The notes: generated by a model from the letters alone, not told the origin. DNA of 64,000 nucleotides from Herbaspirillum sp. AP02 (GCF_015767275.1 NZ_JADWMY010000002.1:124001-188000), one strand, 5' to 3'. Shown: positions 49,629 to 60,209, counted from the stretch's first letter. Numbers and translations: made by a program.

Positions 49629-50456
49629 TCAGAAGCAATGCTCCGGTGCCGGGAAGCTGCCGTCCTTGACCGCGGTCACATAGGCGCGCACGGCCTGCTC
49701 GATGCTGCCGGCGCCGTCCATGAAGTTGCGCACGAAGCGGCTCTTGTGTCCTGGGAAGACCCCCAGCATGTCATGCATCACCAGCACCTGGCCAGAGCAG
49801 TCCGGGCCGGCACCGATGCCGATGGTGGGAATGGCCAGGCGGTCGGTCACTTCCTTGCCCAGCGTCGCCGGCACCGCCTCGATCACCACCAGCGAGGCCC
49901 CCGCCTGCTGCACGGCCAGTGCATCGGCGTGCAATTGCGTAGCGCCATCGCTGGTCTTGCCTTGCACCTTGAAACCGCCCAGCTGGTGCACCGACTGCGG
50001 CGTCAGGCCGATATGCGCGCAGACCGGAATGCCGCGCTCGGTCAGGAATCTGATGGTGTCCGCCAGCCATACCCCGCCTTCCAGCTTGACCATGTGCGCC
50101 CCCGCCTGCATCAGCAGGGCGGCGTTGCGGAAGGCCTCTTCACGGGTCGGATAGGTGCCGAAGGGCAGGTCGGCGATGATCAGCATGGTGCTGCTACCGC
50201 GTGCCACGGCGGCGGTGTGGTAGGCCACGTCCTGGATGCTCACCGGCAGTGTGGAATCATGGCCCTGGCAGACCATGCCCAGGGAGTCGCCGATCAATAC
50301 CGTTTCCAGGCCGGCGCGCTCCATCAGCGTGGCGAAGCTGGCGTCATAGCAGGTCAGCATGCTGATCTTGTCGCCCTTGGCGCGCATGGCCTGCAGGGTG
50401 TGGGTCGTCACCGGCTTGGCGCGAGCGGCGCCGGATTCCTGAAGATAGCCTGCCAT
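49629..50456 (-). CDS. panB: 3-methyl-2-oxobutanoate hydroxymethyltransferase
   Basis: First enzyme of pantothenate synthesis, 275 residues, adding a hydroxymethyl group from methylene-tetrahydrofolate to alpha-ketoisovalerate. Family motifs [17 protein letters not shown] (metal-binding Asp) and MVKLEGG (catalytic region) are present. It follows the deoxynucleoside kinase by 7 bases. panC is not in the window. Confidence 0.97.
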   Translation of the reverse strand: MAGYLQESGAARAKPVTTHTLQAMRAKGDKISMLTCYDASFATLMERAGLETVLIGDSLGMVCQGHDSTLPVSIQDVAYHTAAVARGSSTMLIIADLPFGTYPTREEAFRNAALLMQAGAHMVKLEGGVWLADTIRFLTERGIPVCAHIGLTPQSVHQLGGFKVQGKTSDGATQLHADALAVQQAGASLVVIEAVPATLGKEVTDRLAIPTIGIGAGPDCSGQVLVMHDMLGVFPGHKSRFVRNFMDGAGSIEQAVRAYVTAVKDGSFPAPEHCF

Positions 50457-50463
50457 TGGAAAT

Positions 50464-51105
50464 TCAACCTCCTTGATTGAGAAAGGCGCGCTTGCCGCGC
50501 ATCTCTTCGATGTGCTGCAGCAGTGTGCGCAGATCGGCGTCGTTGTGCGCCGGGTCCAGGTGTTCGGTATTGACGGTCAACACCGGCGCCCCTTCGTAAT
50601 GATAGAAAAACTGACTGTAGCACTCGGAAAGCCGTTGCAGGTAGTCCAGCGAAATGCCTTCTTCCATGGCCACGCCGCGCTCGGCAATGCGCGCCTGCAA
50701 TATCTCGGGCGCAGCCTGCAGATGGATCACCAGGTCCGGCAGCCGCGCCTGCGGGCGCAACTGCAGGTACAAGGTTTGGTAGAGCGCCAGTTCTTCGCCG
50801 GCCAGGGTCAGGCCGGCAAAGAGCATGTCCTTTTCCAGCATGAAATCGGCGACGAAGCGGCCCTCCAGCAGCGCCGGATCGAGTGGTGCCTGCAACTGCC
50901 TCATCCGCTGCAGCAGGAAGAACACCTGGGTCTGGAAGGCATGCTGGCCGGCATTGCGGTAGAAGTCGGCCAGGAAGGGATTTTCCTCCGGCTGTTCCAG
51001 TACCACCTGGGCGTCCCACAAGCTGGCCAAGCGTCTGGCCAGTGAAGTCTTGCCGGCGCCGATCGGGCCGTCGATTGCAATGTAGCGATAGCTTTCCAGT
51101 TCCAT
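50464..51105 (-). CDS. deoxynucleoside kinase
   Basis: Salvage kinase of 213 residues of the deoxyguanosine/deoxyadenosine kinase family. The P-loop is [16 protein letters not shown] and the LID-like region is [20 protein letters not shown]. The ATG at 51105 ([13 protein letters not shown]) follows AGAGGA; the frame upstream is not protein-like. In many Burkholderiales this gene lies directly between folK and panB; here folK is 10 kb away. Confidence 0.92.
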   Translation of the reverse strand: MELESYRYIAIDGPIGAGKTSLARRLASLWDAQVVLEQPEENPFLADFYRNAGQHAFQTQVFFLLQRMRQLQAPLDPALLEGRFVADFMLEKDMLFAGLTLAGEELALYQTLYLQLRPQARLPDLVIHLQAAPEILQARIAERGVAMEEGISLDYLQRLSECYSQFFYHYEGAPVLTVNTEHLDPAHNDADLRTLLQHIEEMRGKRAFLNQGG

Positions 51106-51523
51106 GCGTCCTCTTTCCCCCGGCACGCCGGGTGCGGCATTGTAGTTGATTTCCCCCGGCGGGCGGCACCCGCGGAAGCTTGGTTTTGTTGTGACTATTG
51201 CAATAATTTCCATTCACCCATCCACTGCGTCGACAACTCAAACGGAAATTGGCCTTTATTCGACGAAAGGCAGCACTCTGGCAACCAGCACAATAGGCTG
51301 TGGCTTGGTGCGTGCGGGGATAGACCAGCCAGGTGGGAGATTGGTGCCGGGTCCGGTGCAGGTTGCCGTGTTGACGAGGCAGTCTCCCGGTAGCGCGCAA
51401 CAGGCGGTGCGGCGGCCTGTTGCCCCCAAGATCGGGCAATGCCTGCCGTAAACACCGTCAAGAGCATGGTGCGCCCGTGGCGCCATGCGCATTGACCCAA
51501 ACTGAGAACAACAAATCGGGATC
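51106..51523. other. 418-bp divergent promoter region of the chemosensory operon
   Basis: No convincing gene is seen. It contains a perfect inverted repeat, GCAACAGGC (51397-51405) and GCCTGTTGC (51415-51423) with a 9-base loop, about 100 bp before the first operon gene. I looked for a sigma-28 flagellar promoter (TAAA-N15-GCCGATAA) and a sigma-54 promoter and found neither, so co-regulation with flagella is not supported. The part next to the kinase gene (51120-51200) is GC-rich then AT-rich and may hold the leftward promoter. Confidence 0.45.
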
Positions 51524-52681
51524 GTGGCTGTGAAATCGCTTCGCAATATCTTGCCAGTGCTGTGCCTGGTCAATCTGCTGCTGTTCATGATGCTGGCCCA
51601 GCACTGGTGGCTGGGCTTGCTGGTCGGCCTGCTGATCGGCGGCGCCTTCTATCTGACTTGCCTGCCGGCTCCCGTCGTCGCGCCGATTTCCCCGAGCGCT
51701 GCCGTGGCGGTACTCGACGTGCCGCAGGCGCAGCACGTACCCAGCGTCGAAGATGCCGGGGCGGCCGTCGTGGCGTCACCATCGAAGTCATCCTCGGTGC
51801 CGACCTCTGCCCCCGATCAGTCCCACCCCCTGGCCGACCTGCTGCGCGAAGTGCTGCCGGTGTGGCAAGGCAATGTACAGCTGGCGCGCGCGCAGACCCA
51901 ATCGGCCATCGATAGTCTCACTGCCCGTTTCGTGGGTATCCACGAGCGTCTCGGTGGCACGCTCGATCCCGCCAGCCGCGCTGCCAACGGTGACATCCTG
52001 CAGACCATCCAGGACGCCGCCGAGCAACTGGGCATCATCGCCTCGGCGCTGGAAGGCATGCAGGCTGCGCGGCAGGTACTGGCCACCCGCTTCGACGCAC
52101 TCATGGCGGCCAACGATGACATCCGCCGCCTGGCCCAGCAGAATGAACAACTGGCCGGCCAGACCGGTGTGACCGATCTCCTGAGCGACGCCCAGAGCTG
52201 GCAGGAGCTGGCCGAACGCTCGGCCGAGAACAGCCGGCAGATCGCCGCCCGCGCCAAGGGCGCGCGCCAGCAGATCCTGGCGGCCATCGGCAGTACCGGC
52301 GAAATGGCCGCCGGCGCCAGCGAGATCGTGGAAAACTCGCGTGCCGTGATCGACCAGATCATCGCCGACTTCCGCCAGTCCGCCATGAAGCTGACCACCA
52401 CCGTGGAAGAGCTGGAAGACGAGGGACGCGAAGTCGATCGCGAAGTCTGCGACATCCTGGTCCACCTGCAATTCCAGGACCGCATCAGCCAGATACTGGA
52501 CCACGTGCAACAGGATATTGCCCGCCTGCGCGGGGCTGCGGAGCCGGGACAGGCCACTCTGCCTTCTCCCCAGCAATGGCTGGCCGATCTCGAAAAGACC
52601 TACACCACGCAGGAACAGCGCCAGATACACGCCGGCCAGCAGGGCAATCCTGCGGCGCCGTCCCAAGTGGATTTCTTCTGA
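51524..52681 (+). CDS. membrane-anchored chemotaxis protein with CheZ-like phosphatase motif
   Basis: Protein of 385 residues. Two close hydrophobic segments (about 8-26 and 29-48) form a hairpin anchor with almost no periplasmic part. A Pro/Ala/Ser linker follows to about residue 100, then a long helical region. The receptor tip motif that binds CheW/CheA is absent, so it is not an ordinary MCP. Near the C-terminus, LQFQDRISQIL (315-325) places Asp 319 and Gln 323 with the D-x3-Q spacing of the CheZ catalytic pair (QDFQDLTGQ in E. coli). The last residues, QVDFF, recall the acidic-aromatic CheY-docking tail of CheZ. I infer a membrane-tethered CheY-P phosphatase. GTG at 51524 or 51530 starts it. 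Confidence 0.75.
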   Translation: MAVKSLRNILPVLCLVNLLLFMMLAQHWWLGLLVGLLIGGAFYLTCLPAPVVAPISPSAAVAVLDVPQAQHVPSVEDAGAAVVASPSKSSSVPTSAPDQSHPLADLLREVLPVWQGNVQLARAQTQSAIDSLTARFVGIHERLGGTLDPASRAANGDILQTIQDAAEQLGIIASALEGMQAARQVLATRFDALMAANDDIRRLAQQNEQLAGQTGVTDLLSDAQSWQELAERSAENSRQIAARAKGARQQILAAIGSTGEMAAGASEIVENSRAVIDQIIADFRQSAMKLTTTVEELEDEGREVDREVCDILVHLQFQDRISQILDHVQQDIARLRGAAEPGQATLPSPQQWLADLEKTYTTQEQRQIHAGQQGNPAAPSQVDFF

Positions 52682-52690
52682 GGAAGCGAG

Positions 52691-53059
52691 ATGGAAAAGA
52701 GCATTTTGATCGTCGACGATTCCTTCAGCCTGCGGCAGACCATCTCTGCCGCCTTGAGGGGTGCCGGCTACCACGTGGAAGAAGCCGCCGACGGCCGCGA
52801 GGCCCTGAAGAAACTGGATGGCCGCAAGTTCAACCTGGTCATTTCCGACCTCAACATGCCCAACCTCGACGGCCTGTCCTTCGTGCGCGAGATGAAGCAG
52901 ATGCCGGCCTACAAGTTCACGCCCGTCATCATGCTGACCACCGAGAGCAGTGAAGCGCGCAAGCTGGAGGGCAAGGCCGCCGGCATCCGCGCCTGGGTGC
53001 ACAAGCCCTTCCAGCCTCCGGTACTGCTCGATGCGGTGGCCAAGCTGGTACAGCCTTGA
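52691..53059 (+). CDS. cheY: CheY-like single-domain response regulator
   Basis: Receiver domain of 122 residues. The acidic pair is in ILIVDDSFSL (Asp 9 and 10), the phosphoacceptor Asp in VISDLNMPNLDG, Thr in MLTTES and the conserved Lys in WVHKPFQPP. AGGAAG precedes the ATG. It lies directly after the CheZ-like gene and before the STAS gene, and should be phosphorylated by the CheA of this cluster. With no output domain it acts by protein contact or as a phosphate sink. Confidence 0.93.
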   Translation: MEKSILIVDDSFSLRQTISAALRGAGYHVEEAADGREALKKLDGRKFNLVISDLNMPNLDGLSFVREMKQMPAYKFTPVIMLTTESSEARKLEGKAAGIRAWVHKPFQPPVLLDAVAKLVQP

Positions 53060-53111
53060 ACGCTGACGCCGACCGATAGCAAGAGACCGAGAGAAAGCCG
53101 AGGCCTGCAAC

Positions 53112-53447
53112 ATGCCACTGACGTACTCCGTGCAAGAGGACAGCCTGCTGCTCACCGTGAGCGGCGGACTGAGCATTTTCCAGGCGGCCGAGCGCAAGCC
53201 GGAGCTGCTGCACGCATTGACGATGGTGCAGCCACGCGTGGTGCTGGACCTGGCCGGGGTGGACGAGATCGACACCGCAGGCATCCAGTTGCTGTTGCTG
53301 CTGCGGCGCGAGCTGGCTGAGCGCGGTCGTCAGCTGGAGATCGGTGCCTACAGCCCGGCGGTGGTGGCGGCGCTGGACCTGCTGCAGCTGCATGAGCGCT
53401 TCGGTCCCGCCGATGCCCTGCTCTTGCCTGCAGGGGAGGATGCATGA
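53112..53447 (+). CDS. STAS-domain protein
   Basis: Single STAS domain of 111 residues, the fold of anti-sigma-factor antagonists. The regulatory site is in DEIDTAGIQLLLLL: Thr 55 occupies the place of the phosphorylated Ser of SpoIIAA. No anti-sigma kinase is nearby. STAS proteins occur in several accessory chemosensory operons, where they may organise the array or act as a partner-switch. Its TGA overlaps the cheA ATG. Confidence 0.87.
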   Translation: MPLTYSVQEDSLLLTVSGGLSIFQAAERKPELLHALTMVQPRVVLDLAGVDEIDTAGIQLLLLLRRELAERGRQLEIGAYSPAVVAALDLLQLHERFGPADALLLPAGEDA

Positions 53448-55645
53448 AAAAGGATTCCGCCCGCGACGCCGTGGTACAGGAAGCACGTGAGCTGCTGGTG
53501 GCGATGGAGGCCGCATTGCTGCAGATCGAGATGGAAGGGCCGACCCGCGAATGCATCAACGCCATCTTCCGCGCTGCCCACACCATCAAGGGCTCGGCCG
53601 GACTGTTCGCCTTCGACAGCATCGTCCAGTTCACGCACCAGGTGGAGCATCTGCTGGACCTGGTACGCCAGGATCGCCTGCCCCTGAACGGCCATCTGAT
53701 GTCCCTGTTGTTGCAGTGTGGCGATTACATCGGTGAGCTGGTCGATGCCATTGAGCGCGGCCAGGAAGCCGAGGAGCCCAATGCCAAGCGGCGTACGGCA
53801 CTGCTGGCCGAACTGGCCATGGTGGCGCTGACCGCAAGCACCGCCGACGCCGTCGATACAGCAGGCGCCGGGCCGGCTGCTGCAGCAGGCGAAACTGTCG
53901 CTGGCCTGCCTGACGCCTTGGGTGTGCTTGACGAGCTCATCGCCCAGGCCCCGGCCGACTATCCCTATTGGCACCTGTCGCTGCAGTTCAACGAAAACGT
54001 GCTGCGTGATGGCCTCGACCCGCTATCCTTCCTGCATTATCTGCGCTCGCTGGGGCGCATCGTCGCCATCCTGCCGGTGGAGAGCGGTATTCCCGATGCC
54101 GCCAGCATGGATGCCGAGAGTTGCTACCTCGGCGTGGAGATCTGTTTTGCCTCCGGCTCCAGCCGCCAGACGCTGGAGGATGTCTTCGAGTTCGTGCGGG
54201 ACGACAGTCGCATCGACATCCTGTCCCCGCATAGCGTGCTGGCCGACTACGCTACCGTGCTGCAACGCCTGGCGCGTGAGGATGCGGCGCGTCTGGTCGG
54301 TCTCTGGCGCCACCACGGGCTGTTCAATGAATCTCAGTGGCGCTGCCTGGGTGCGGTCACGGTCGAAGAGGCTACCGCGCCGGTGGTGCCGGTGGCCGCT
54401 CCCGATGCTCGCCAGCGGCCGCGTCCGCTGGACGAACGCCGTGCGCAGGAGCAGAAGTTCATCAAGATCGAAGTCTCCAAGCTCGACCAGTTGATCGACC
54501 TGGTAGGCGAACTGGTGATTGCCGGTGCCAGTGCACGCCTGATCGCACGCCGCCGCAAGGACAGCCAGTTCGAGGAAGCGACCCAGGCCATCGATGGCCT
54601 GATGGAACAGATCCGCGATGCCGCGCTGACCTTGCGCATGGTGCAGATCAATGAAGTGTTCCAACGCTTCCCGCGCATCGTGCGCGACATAGCGCGGGAC
54701 CTCGACAAGGACATCGACCTCATCATGACCGGCTCCGACACCGAGCTGGACAAATCCATGGTCGAGCGCCTGGCCGATCCGTTGATGCATATCGTGCGCA
54801 ATGCCATCGACCACGGCATCGAACCGGCGGTAGAACGCCTCGCCGCCGGCAAGCCGCCCAAGGCCACCCTGCGCCTGAATGCCACCCACGAATCGGGCAG
54901 CGTGGTGATCGAAGTCATGGATGACGGCCGCGGCATGGACCGCGACCGTATCCTGGAGAAGGCCGTGGCGCAAGGCTTGGTGACGGGTGATGAGGACCTC
55001 AGCGATGCCGACATCTATCGCTTTGTCTTCGAGCCCGGATTCTCCACCGCACGCCAGGTGACTGAATTATCGGGGCGCGGGGTCGGCATGGATGTGGTCA
55101 AGCGCAACATCGAGGCCTTGCAAGGCGAAGTGACCATCGATACCGAAGGCGGCCGCGGCACCGTGGTGCGCATCCGCCTGCCGCTGACGCTGGCCATCAT
55201 CTCGGGATTCCAGGTGGTGGTGGGCAATGCGGTCTTCGTGATTCCGCTGGACATGGTGGTGGAGTGCATCGACATGCCGCCGCACCAGAGCGGCAGCCAC
55301 ATCGTGGCGGTGCGCGACGAACCCTTGCCCTTCGTACCGCTGCGTGAATTGTTCGACCTGCCGGAGCGCCAGCAGGGCCGTGCACGCAAGAGCCTGGTGA
55401 TCGTGCAATACGGCCAGTTGCGCGCAGGCCTGCTGGTCGATGGCCTGCTCGGCGAATGCCAGGCAGTGATCAAGCCGCTGGGCCGGCTGTTCGGCAAGGT
55501 CAAGGGATTGTCGGGGTCGACCATCCTCGGTGACGGCCGCGTGGCGCTGATCCTGGACATCCCGCACCTGGTCCACCATACCCAGCAGCAGGAACAAGGC
55601 AATACGGCGGCCTACGCCGAACGCGGCGTGGCGTCCGCGCAATGA
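53444..55645 (+). CDS. cheA: chemotaxis histidine kinase CheA
   Basis: Kinase of 733 residues. P1 carries the phosphorylated His 46 in [11 protein letters not shown]. Residues about 165-310 form a separate alpha/beta module ([20 protein letters not shown]), as in accessory CheA proteins. P3 dimerisation ([20 protein letters not shown]) and the P4 ATPase follow, with N box [12 protein letters not shown]1 VMDDGRGMD and G2 GRGVGMDVV. The P5 CheW-like domain ends the protein. All catalytic motifs are intact. Its start overlaps the STAS stop. Confidence 0.97.
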   Translation: MKKDSARDAVVQEARELLVAMEAALLQIEMEGPTRECINAIFRAAHTIKGSAGLFAFDSIVQFTHQVEHLLDLVRQDRLPLNGHLMSLLLQCGDYIGELVDAIERGQEAEEPNAKRRTALLAELAMVALTASTADAVDTAGAGPAAAAGETVAGLPDALGVLDELIAQAPADYPYWHLSLQFNENVLRDGLDPLSFLHYLRSLGRIVAILPVESGIPDAASMDAESCYLGVEICFASGSSRQTLEDVFEFVRDDSRIDILSPHSVLADYATVLQRLAREDAARLVGLWRHHGLFNESQWRCLGAVTVEEATAPVVPVAAPDARQRPRPLDERRAQEQKFIKIEVSKLDQLIDLVGELVIAGASARLIARRRKDSQFEEATQAIDGLMEQIRDAALTLRMVQINEVFQRFPRIVRDIARDLDKDIDLIMTGSDTELDKSMVERLADPLMHIVRNAIDHGIEPAVERLAAGKPPKATLRLNATHESGSVVIEVMDDGRGMDRDRILEKAVAQGLVTGDEDLSDADIYRFVFEPGFSTARQVTELSGRGVGMDVVKRNIEALQGEVTIDTEGGRGTVVRIRLPLTLAIISGFQVVVGNAVFVIPLDMVVECIDMPPHQSGSHIVAVRDEPLPFVPLRELFDLPERQQGRARKSLVIVQYGQLRAGLLVDGLLGECQAVIKPLGRLFGKVKGLSGSTILGDGRVALILDIPHLVHHTQQQEQGNTAAYAERGVASAQ

Positions 55646-55671
55646 CGAGCGCAGCACAAGGGGAAGCGAGC

Positions 55672-57459
55672 ATGCAAGAATCGATGACCAACAGGATGAG
55701 CATCAAGCAGATCTTCATCTGGCTGGCGGTGGTGCTGTCCATCCTGGTGGCGGTGGTGATCAGCCTCACCGACACGCTCAGGCAGGCCAACATGGCCCTG
55801 GAACATGCCCACCAGTCGCGCTATTCGTCGGCCGCGCTGGCCAATGAACTGCGCCGTACCGCTGAGGACATGACCAAGTTCGCCCGCGCCTACGTGACCA
55901 CCGGTGACCCCAACGACGAAGATCGTTACTACCTGATCCTCGATATCCGCAACGGCAAGCGCCCTCGCCCGGCCAACTATGACCGCTTCAACTGGGACCT
56001 GGTGAGCGCCCGCAAGCTACCGGTGGAAACGGGTGCCGAGGCAGTACCGCTGTCCGAACTGATGAAGCGCTCCGGTTTCACCGACCAGGAACTGGCCAAG
56101 ATGCAGGAGGCCCTGAAGCTGGCCGACCAGCTTTCGCGTATCGAGATCACCGCCTTCCACGCCGTCAAGGGTGAGTTCGACGATGGCGAAGGCAAGTTCA
56201 GTGTGGTCGGCGCACCCAACCAGGCCATGGCGCAGGAGCTGGTGTTCGACCAGACCTATCGCACCCTGTTCGGCAAGGTAATGAGCCCGGTCAATGATTT
56301 CCTGCGCCTGGTGGATGAGCGTACTCAGGCCCGGGTGGTCAAGGCCGGTACCGACTACGCGGAGCTGGAGCAGAAGATCTTCTGGCTGCTCACCGCCTCG
56401 GTGGTGGTGCTGTTCGCCTGCCTGGGGTTTGCCTATCGCACCATCCGCTCCCAGATCGGTGGCGAACCGCGTGACGCCATGAGCGTGCTGCGCCGGGTGG
56501 CCGAGGGCGACCTCACCGTGACCGTACCACTGCGCAAGCGCGACAAGGTAAGCGTGCTCTACAGCACGCAACAGATGGTGACCAAGTGGACCGACGTCAT
56601 CGGCGATGTCAGTGGCACCGCCAGCGCATTGGCCTCGGCATCGGAGCAGATTTCATCGTCTTCCCAGGCGCTGTCGCACAATGCTTCGCAGCAGGCGGCC
56701 AATGTCGAGGAAACCAGCGCCTCGGTGGAAGAGATCACCGCCACCATCGCCCAGAACGCCGACAACGCCCGCACCACCGATGGCATCGCCAGCCTCTCGG
56801 CCAATGCCGCCACCGAAGGCGGCGAGGCGGTGCGCGAGACGGTGGCTGCGATGAAACAGATCGCCAGCAAGATCGGCATCATCGACGACATTGCCTACCA
56901 GACCAACCTGCTGGCCCTGAATGCGGCCATCGAAGCAGCGCGTGCCGGCGAACATGGCAAGGGCTTTGCCGTGGTCGCTGCCGAAGTGCGCAAACTGGCC
57001 GAGCGTTCGCAGACCGCCGCCCAGGAAATCATCGCCGTGGCCGAGAACAGCGTGGGCCTGGCTGAAAAAGCCGGTGGCCTGCTCAATCAGATGGTGCCGT
57101 CGATCCGCAAGACTGCCGACCTGGTGCAAGAGATCGCTGCGGCCTCGGCCGAACAGTCGACCGGCCTGGAACAGATCAACAACGCCGTGCACCAGATGGC
57201 GCAGACCACCCAGATGACGGCCTCGGCTTCCGAAGAACTGTCGGCCACCTCGGAAGAGATGAGTGCCCAGGCCATCCATCTGCAGGACCTGATGCGCTTC
57301 TTCCGCGTGGGCGAGATGCAGAAGACGCCGCCACGCGGCGACAAGCCCGGCGAGCCACGTACCCCTGGTGTGAAGCACGAGCGGGTACGCCGGCTGTCCA
57401 TGCTGGATGTGGACGAGAACGAGCCAGGCGTGGACGAGTCTGCGTTCAAGCGTTTCTGA
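55672..57459 (+). CDS. methyl-accepting chemotaxis protein of the cluster
   Basis: Chemoreceptor of 595 residues. TM1 is at about residues 10-32, a periplasmic sensor of about 195 residues follows, TM2 is near 232-252, then HAMP and the signalling coiled coil. The tip [20 protein letters not shown] is intact near residue 410. The ATG at 55672 follows AAGGGGAA by about 8 bases; an in-frame ATG at 55642 overlaps the cheA stop and is the alternative. It has a basic C-terminal extension but no CheR-binding pentapeptide. It is the only receptor in the operon and presumably the input for this CheA. Confidence 0.95.
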   Translation: MQESMTNRMSIKQIFIWLAVVLSILVAVVISLTDTLRQANMALEHAHQSRYSSAALANELRRTAEDMTKFARAYVTTGDPNDEDRYYLILDIRNGKRPRPANYDRFNWDLVSARKLPVETGAEAVPLSELMKRSGFTDQELAKMQEALKLADQLSRIEITAFHAVKGEFDDGEGKFSVVGAPNQAMAQELVFDQTYRTLFGKVMSPVNDFLRLVDERTQARVVKAGTDYAELEQKIFWLLTASVVVLFACLGFAYRTIRSQIGGEPRDAMSVLRRVAEGDLTVTVPLRKRDKVSVLYSTQQMVTKWTDVIGDVSGTASALASASEQISSSSQALSHNASQQAANVEETSASVEEITATIAQNADNARTTDGIASLSANAATEGGEAVRETVAAMKQIASKIGIIDDIAYQTNLLALNAAIEAARAGEHGKGFAVVAAEVRKLAERSQTAAQEIIAVAENSVGLAEKAGGLLNQMVPSIRKTADLVQEIAAASAEQSTGLEQINNAVHQMAQTTQMTASASEELSATSEEMSAQAIHLQDLMRFFRVGEMQKTPPRGDKPGEPRTPGVKHERVRRLSMLDVDENEPGVDESAFKRF

Positions 57460-57563
57460 GGCCGCACCGCCATGAGCAAGATTGCTTCGATCCTCACATC
57501 ATCACCCGCGCGGCGCGCAGTGAACCCGTCCGGCAGCTGCCGGCGCAGCCAGGAGAGCCGGCC

Positions 57564-58139
57564 ATGCCCAGCGTATCGTTGAACGGCGAATCGGCCCGCA
57601 AGCGGCAACAGGAGGAAGTCATCGAGACGCGCCAGTTCCTGACTTTCCTGGTTGGCGCGGAATGTTTTGCCATGCCCATCGTTCACATCCGCGAGATCAT
57701 CGAATTCGGCGGTCTGACCGAAGTGCCGCTGATGCCGGAATTCCTGCGCGGGGTGATCAACCTGCGCGGCTCGGTGGTGCCGGTGATCGATCTGTCGCTG
57801 CGCTTTGGTCGTGCGCCCACTGTCGAGGCCAAGCGTACCTGCATCATCATCATGGAACTGGTGCAGGACGAGCAGATGCTGCTGCTGGGCGTGATGGTCG
57901 ATGCCGTCAGCGCGGTCCTGAGCATCGGCGTGGATCACATCGAACCGCGCCCATCCTTTGGCGCCGGCATTCGTGCCGACTTCATCGACGGCATGATCAA
58001 TGTCAGCGAGCGTTTCGTGGTGGTGCTGGACGTCCAGCGCGTGTTGTCGGTGGATGAGCTGGCCAGCCTGCTGGGCATGAGCGCCGACGATGCCCTGGGT
58101 GGAGTGCCGGTGCTGTCGGTCCAGGTGACGCGGGAGTAG
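57564..58139 (+). CDS. cheW: chemotaxis coupling protein CheW
   Basis: Scaffold of 191 residues joining receptor and CheA. The CheW fold starts at ETRQFLTFLVGAECFAMPIV and includes EFLRGVINLRGSVVPVIDL, the most conserved part. About 20 extra N-terminal and 25 extra C-terminal residues flank the domain. GGAGAG precedes the ATG. It lies 104 bases after the MCP gene and 4 before cheR. Confidence 0.96.
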   Translation: MPSVSLNGESARKRQQEEVIETRQFLTFLVGAECFAMPIVHIREIIEFGGLTEVPLMPEFLRGVINLRGSVVPVIDLSLRFGRAPTVEAKRTCIIIMELVQDEQMLLLGVMVDAVSAVLSIGVDHIEPRPSFGAGIRADFIDGMINVSERFVVVLDVQRVLSVDELASLLGMSADDALGGVPVLSVQVTRE

Positions 58140-58143
58140 GGGC

Positions 58144-59019
58144 ATGGCCAGCATCGGCGGTTCCGGCGGCGTCAACCACCTGAGCGGCAGCGCGGGCCCC
58201 GGTCTGCAGCAGGACGACGAGGTCAGCGATCATGATATGCAGCTGTTCCAGCAATTGTTCAAGAAGCATATCGGCCTGCACCTGCCGCTGTCGAAAAAGG
58301 CCTTGCTGCAAAGCCGGCTGGGCAACCGCGTGCATGAACTGGGTCTGCGCGAGCTGGGCCAGTACTATGCCCTGATCAGCAGCCAGCACGGCGCCCAGGA
58401 GCGACAGCGCGCCATTGACCTCATCACGACCAACGAAACCTATTTCTTCCGCGAGCAGGGGCATTTCGATTTCCTGGCCGATGAACTGTTGCCGTTGTGG
58501 AGCGACCGCAAGACCCTGCGCGTCTGGAGCGCTGCCAGTTCCACCGGGGAGGAGGCCTATACCCTGGCCATGCTGCTGGACCATCACCGGCCCACGGCAC
58601 CCTGGTCGGTGTTCGGCTCCGACATCAGCACGCGGGTGCTGCGTTTCGCCCGCCGTGCGCTGTATCCGATGGCCCGCGGCCAGAACATTCCGCGTCCCTA
58701 TCTGCGCCGCTATTGCCTGCTTGGCACCGGCGAATACGAGGGGCAGTTCCTGGTGCAGGCGGACCTGCGCGCCAAGGTCGATTTCGCCCAGCGCAACCTG
58801 ACTGCGCTGCATGCCCATGACGATGGGCTGTACGACCTGATCTTCCTGCGCAACGTGATCATCTATTTCGATTGCGCGACCAAGCTCAAGGTGTTGCGCG
58901 ATGTGATCGCGCGCTTGCGTCCGGGCGGCTATCTGGTGGTCGGGCATTCGGAATCCCTGCACGGCATGGAGCTGGACCTGCTGATGCATTCACCCTCGAT
59001 CTACCGCAGACCGCAATGA
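58144..59019 (+). CDS. cheR: chemotaxis protein methyltransferase CheR
   Basis: SAM-dependent glutamate methyltransferase of 291 residues. The N-terminal helical CheR domain leads into ITTNETYFFREQGHFDFL, then the SAM site RVWSAASSTGEEAYTLAML and DLIFLRNVIIYFD. The first 25 residues are Gly/Ser-rich. Its TGA overlaps the cheB ATG. Confidence 0.96.
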   Translation: MASIGGSGGVNHLSGSAGPGLQQDDEVSDHDMQLFQQLFKKHIGLHLPLSKKALLQSRLGNRVHELGLRELGQYYALISSQHGAQERQRAIDLITTNETYFFREQGHFDFLADELLPLWSDRKTLRVWSAASSTGEEAYTLAMLLDHHRPTAPWSVFGSDISTRVLRFARRALYPMARGQNIPRPYLRRYCLLGTGEYEGQFLVQADLRAKVDFAQRNLTALHAHDDGLYDLIFLRNVIIYFDCATKLKVLRDVIARLRPGGYLVVGHSESLHGMELDLLMHSPSIYRRPQ

Positions 59020-60209
59020 AGACGCCGCAGACAATCCGGGTCATGGTCATCGATGATTCTTCGGTGGTGCGCCAGTTGATGCAGCAACTGCTGGCGCAGA
59101 CCGCCGACATCCGTGTCATCGGCACGGCGCCCGATCCGGTGTTTGCCCTGCGCAAGATGCAGCAGGAATGGCCAGACGTGATCCTGCTGGACATCGAGAT
59201 GCCGCGCATGGATGGCATTACCTTCCTGCGCCAGATCATGGCCTCCCGCCCCACGCCGGTCATCATGTGCAGCGCACGTGCCGGCGACAGCAGCGAAGTC
59301 GCGGCCGAAGCCCTGGCGGCCGGAGCGGTGAGCGTCATTGCCAGACCGCAACTGGGCGTGCGCGAGTTCCTGCACGAAGCCGTGGCAGAACTGGCCAGCG
59401 CCATCCGCGCGGCGATGGTGGTCGGACCCGGTAGTCGCAACATGTCCGCGGTGGTCGCAGTGCCGGTCGCCGCGCCGACACGCTCCGTGCCACTGCTGGC
59501 CAATCTGCGCCCGGTCAAAGCAGCAACGCGTGAAATACTGCATGATGCGGGTTGGGCCTCGGGCTTGCAGCGCTACACCGCTGATGCCGTGCTGAACCCG
59601 CCAGGGCCGGAAGACGGCTATCGCCCCCCGACCGCACGCATCGTCGCCATCGGTGCCTCCACCGGCGGACCGCAGGCGTTGGAGAAGGTACTGGGCCGCC
59701 TGGATCGGCGTTGTCCCGGCATCGTGGTGGTGCAGCACATGCCGCAGCGTTTCACGCGCAGTTTCGCGGAGCGGCTGCATCGTCTTTCCGGGGCCGAGGT
59801 CAAGGAGGCCGAGCATCTCGACGTGATCCTGCCGGGGCGGGTGTTGATCGCCCCGGGTGGCAAGCATCTGGTCGTGCGGCGCGATGGCCTGCAGTACTAT
59901 GTGGAGACCGTGGAGGGACCGCTGGTGAGCCGGCACAAGCCATCGGTGGACGTACTGTTCCGCTCGCTGGCGAAGGCCGCCGGCAGCAATGCAGTAGGCA
60001 TCATCATGACGGGCATGGGGGACGACGGTGCGCGGGGAATGCGGGAGATGGCCGATTGCGGCGCCCCGACCTACGCCCAGGACGAGGCCAGCAGTGTGGT
60101 CTTCGGCATGCCGAAAGAAGCGATACACATGGGGGGCGTCGGTGATGTCCTCCCGCTCGAACATATCTCTGCCGTGATCGAAAAATATGCCTCTAGAGAA
60201 TCTCAATGA
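59016..60209 (+). CDS. cheB: chemotaxis methylesterase CheB
   Basis: Protein of 397 residues: receiver (phosphoacceptor Asp 59 in LLDIEMPRMDG), a longer linker of about 70 residues, and the methylesterase/deamidase domain with Ser 215 (GASTGGPQ), His 241 (VQHMPQRF) and Asp 337 (TGMGDDGA), the complete triad. It reverses CheR methylation. The start overlaps the cheR stop, and its last 23 bases overlap the REC-EAL gene. Confidence 0.97.
   Translation: MKTPQTIRVMVIDDSSVVRQLMQQLLAQTADIRVIGTAPDPVFALRKMQQEWPDVILLDIEMPRMDGITFLRQIMASRPTPVIMCSARAGDSSEVAAEALAAGAVSVIARPQLGVREFLHEAVAELASAIRAAMVVGPGSRNMSAVVAVPVAAPTRSVPLLANLRPVKAATREILHDAGWASGLQRYTADAVLNPPGPEDGYRPPTARIVAIGASTGGPQALEKVLGRLDRRCPGIVVVQHMPQRFTRSFAERLHRLSGAEVKEAEHLDVILPGRVLIAPGGKHLVVRRDGLQYYVETVEGPLVSRHKPSVDVLFRSLAKAAGSNAVGIIMTGMGDDGARGMREMADCGAPTYAQDEASSVVFGMPKEAIHMGGVGDVLPLEHISAVIEKYASRESQ

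Noticed and set aside
51106-51523. Possible sigma-28 or sigma-54 promoter for the chemosensory operon
   Set aside because: No sequence with acceptable match and spacing was found on the plus strand.
57472-57582. 36-codon frame between the MCP and cheW genes (MSKIASILTSSPARR...)
   Set aside because: It overlaps the cheW start, lacks a ribosome site and has no recognisable character.
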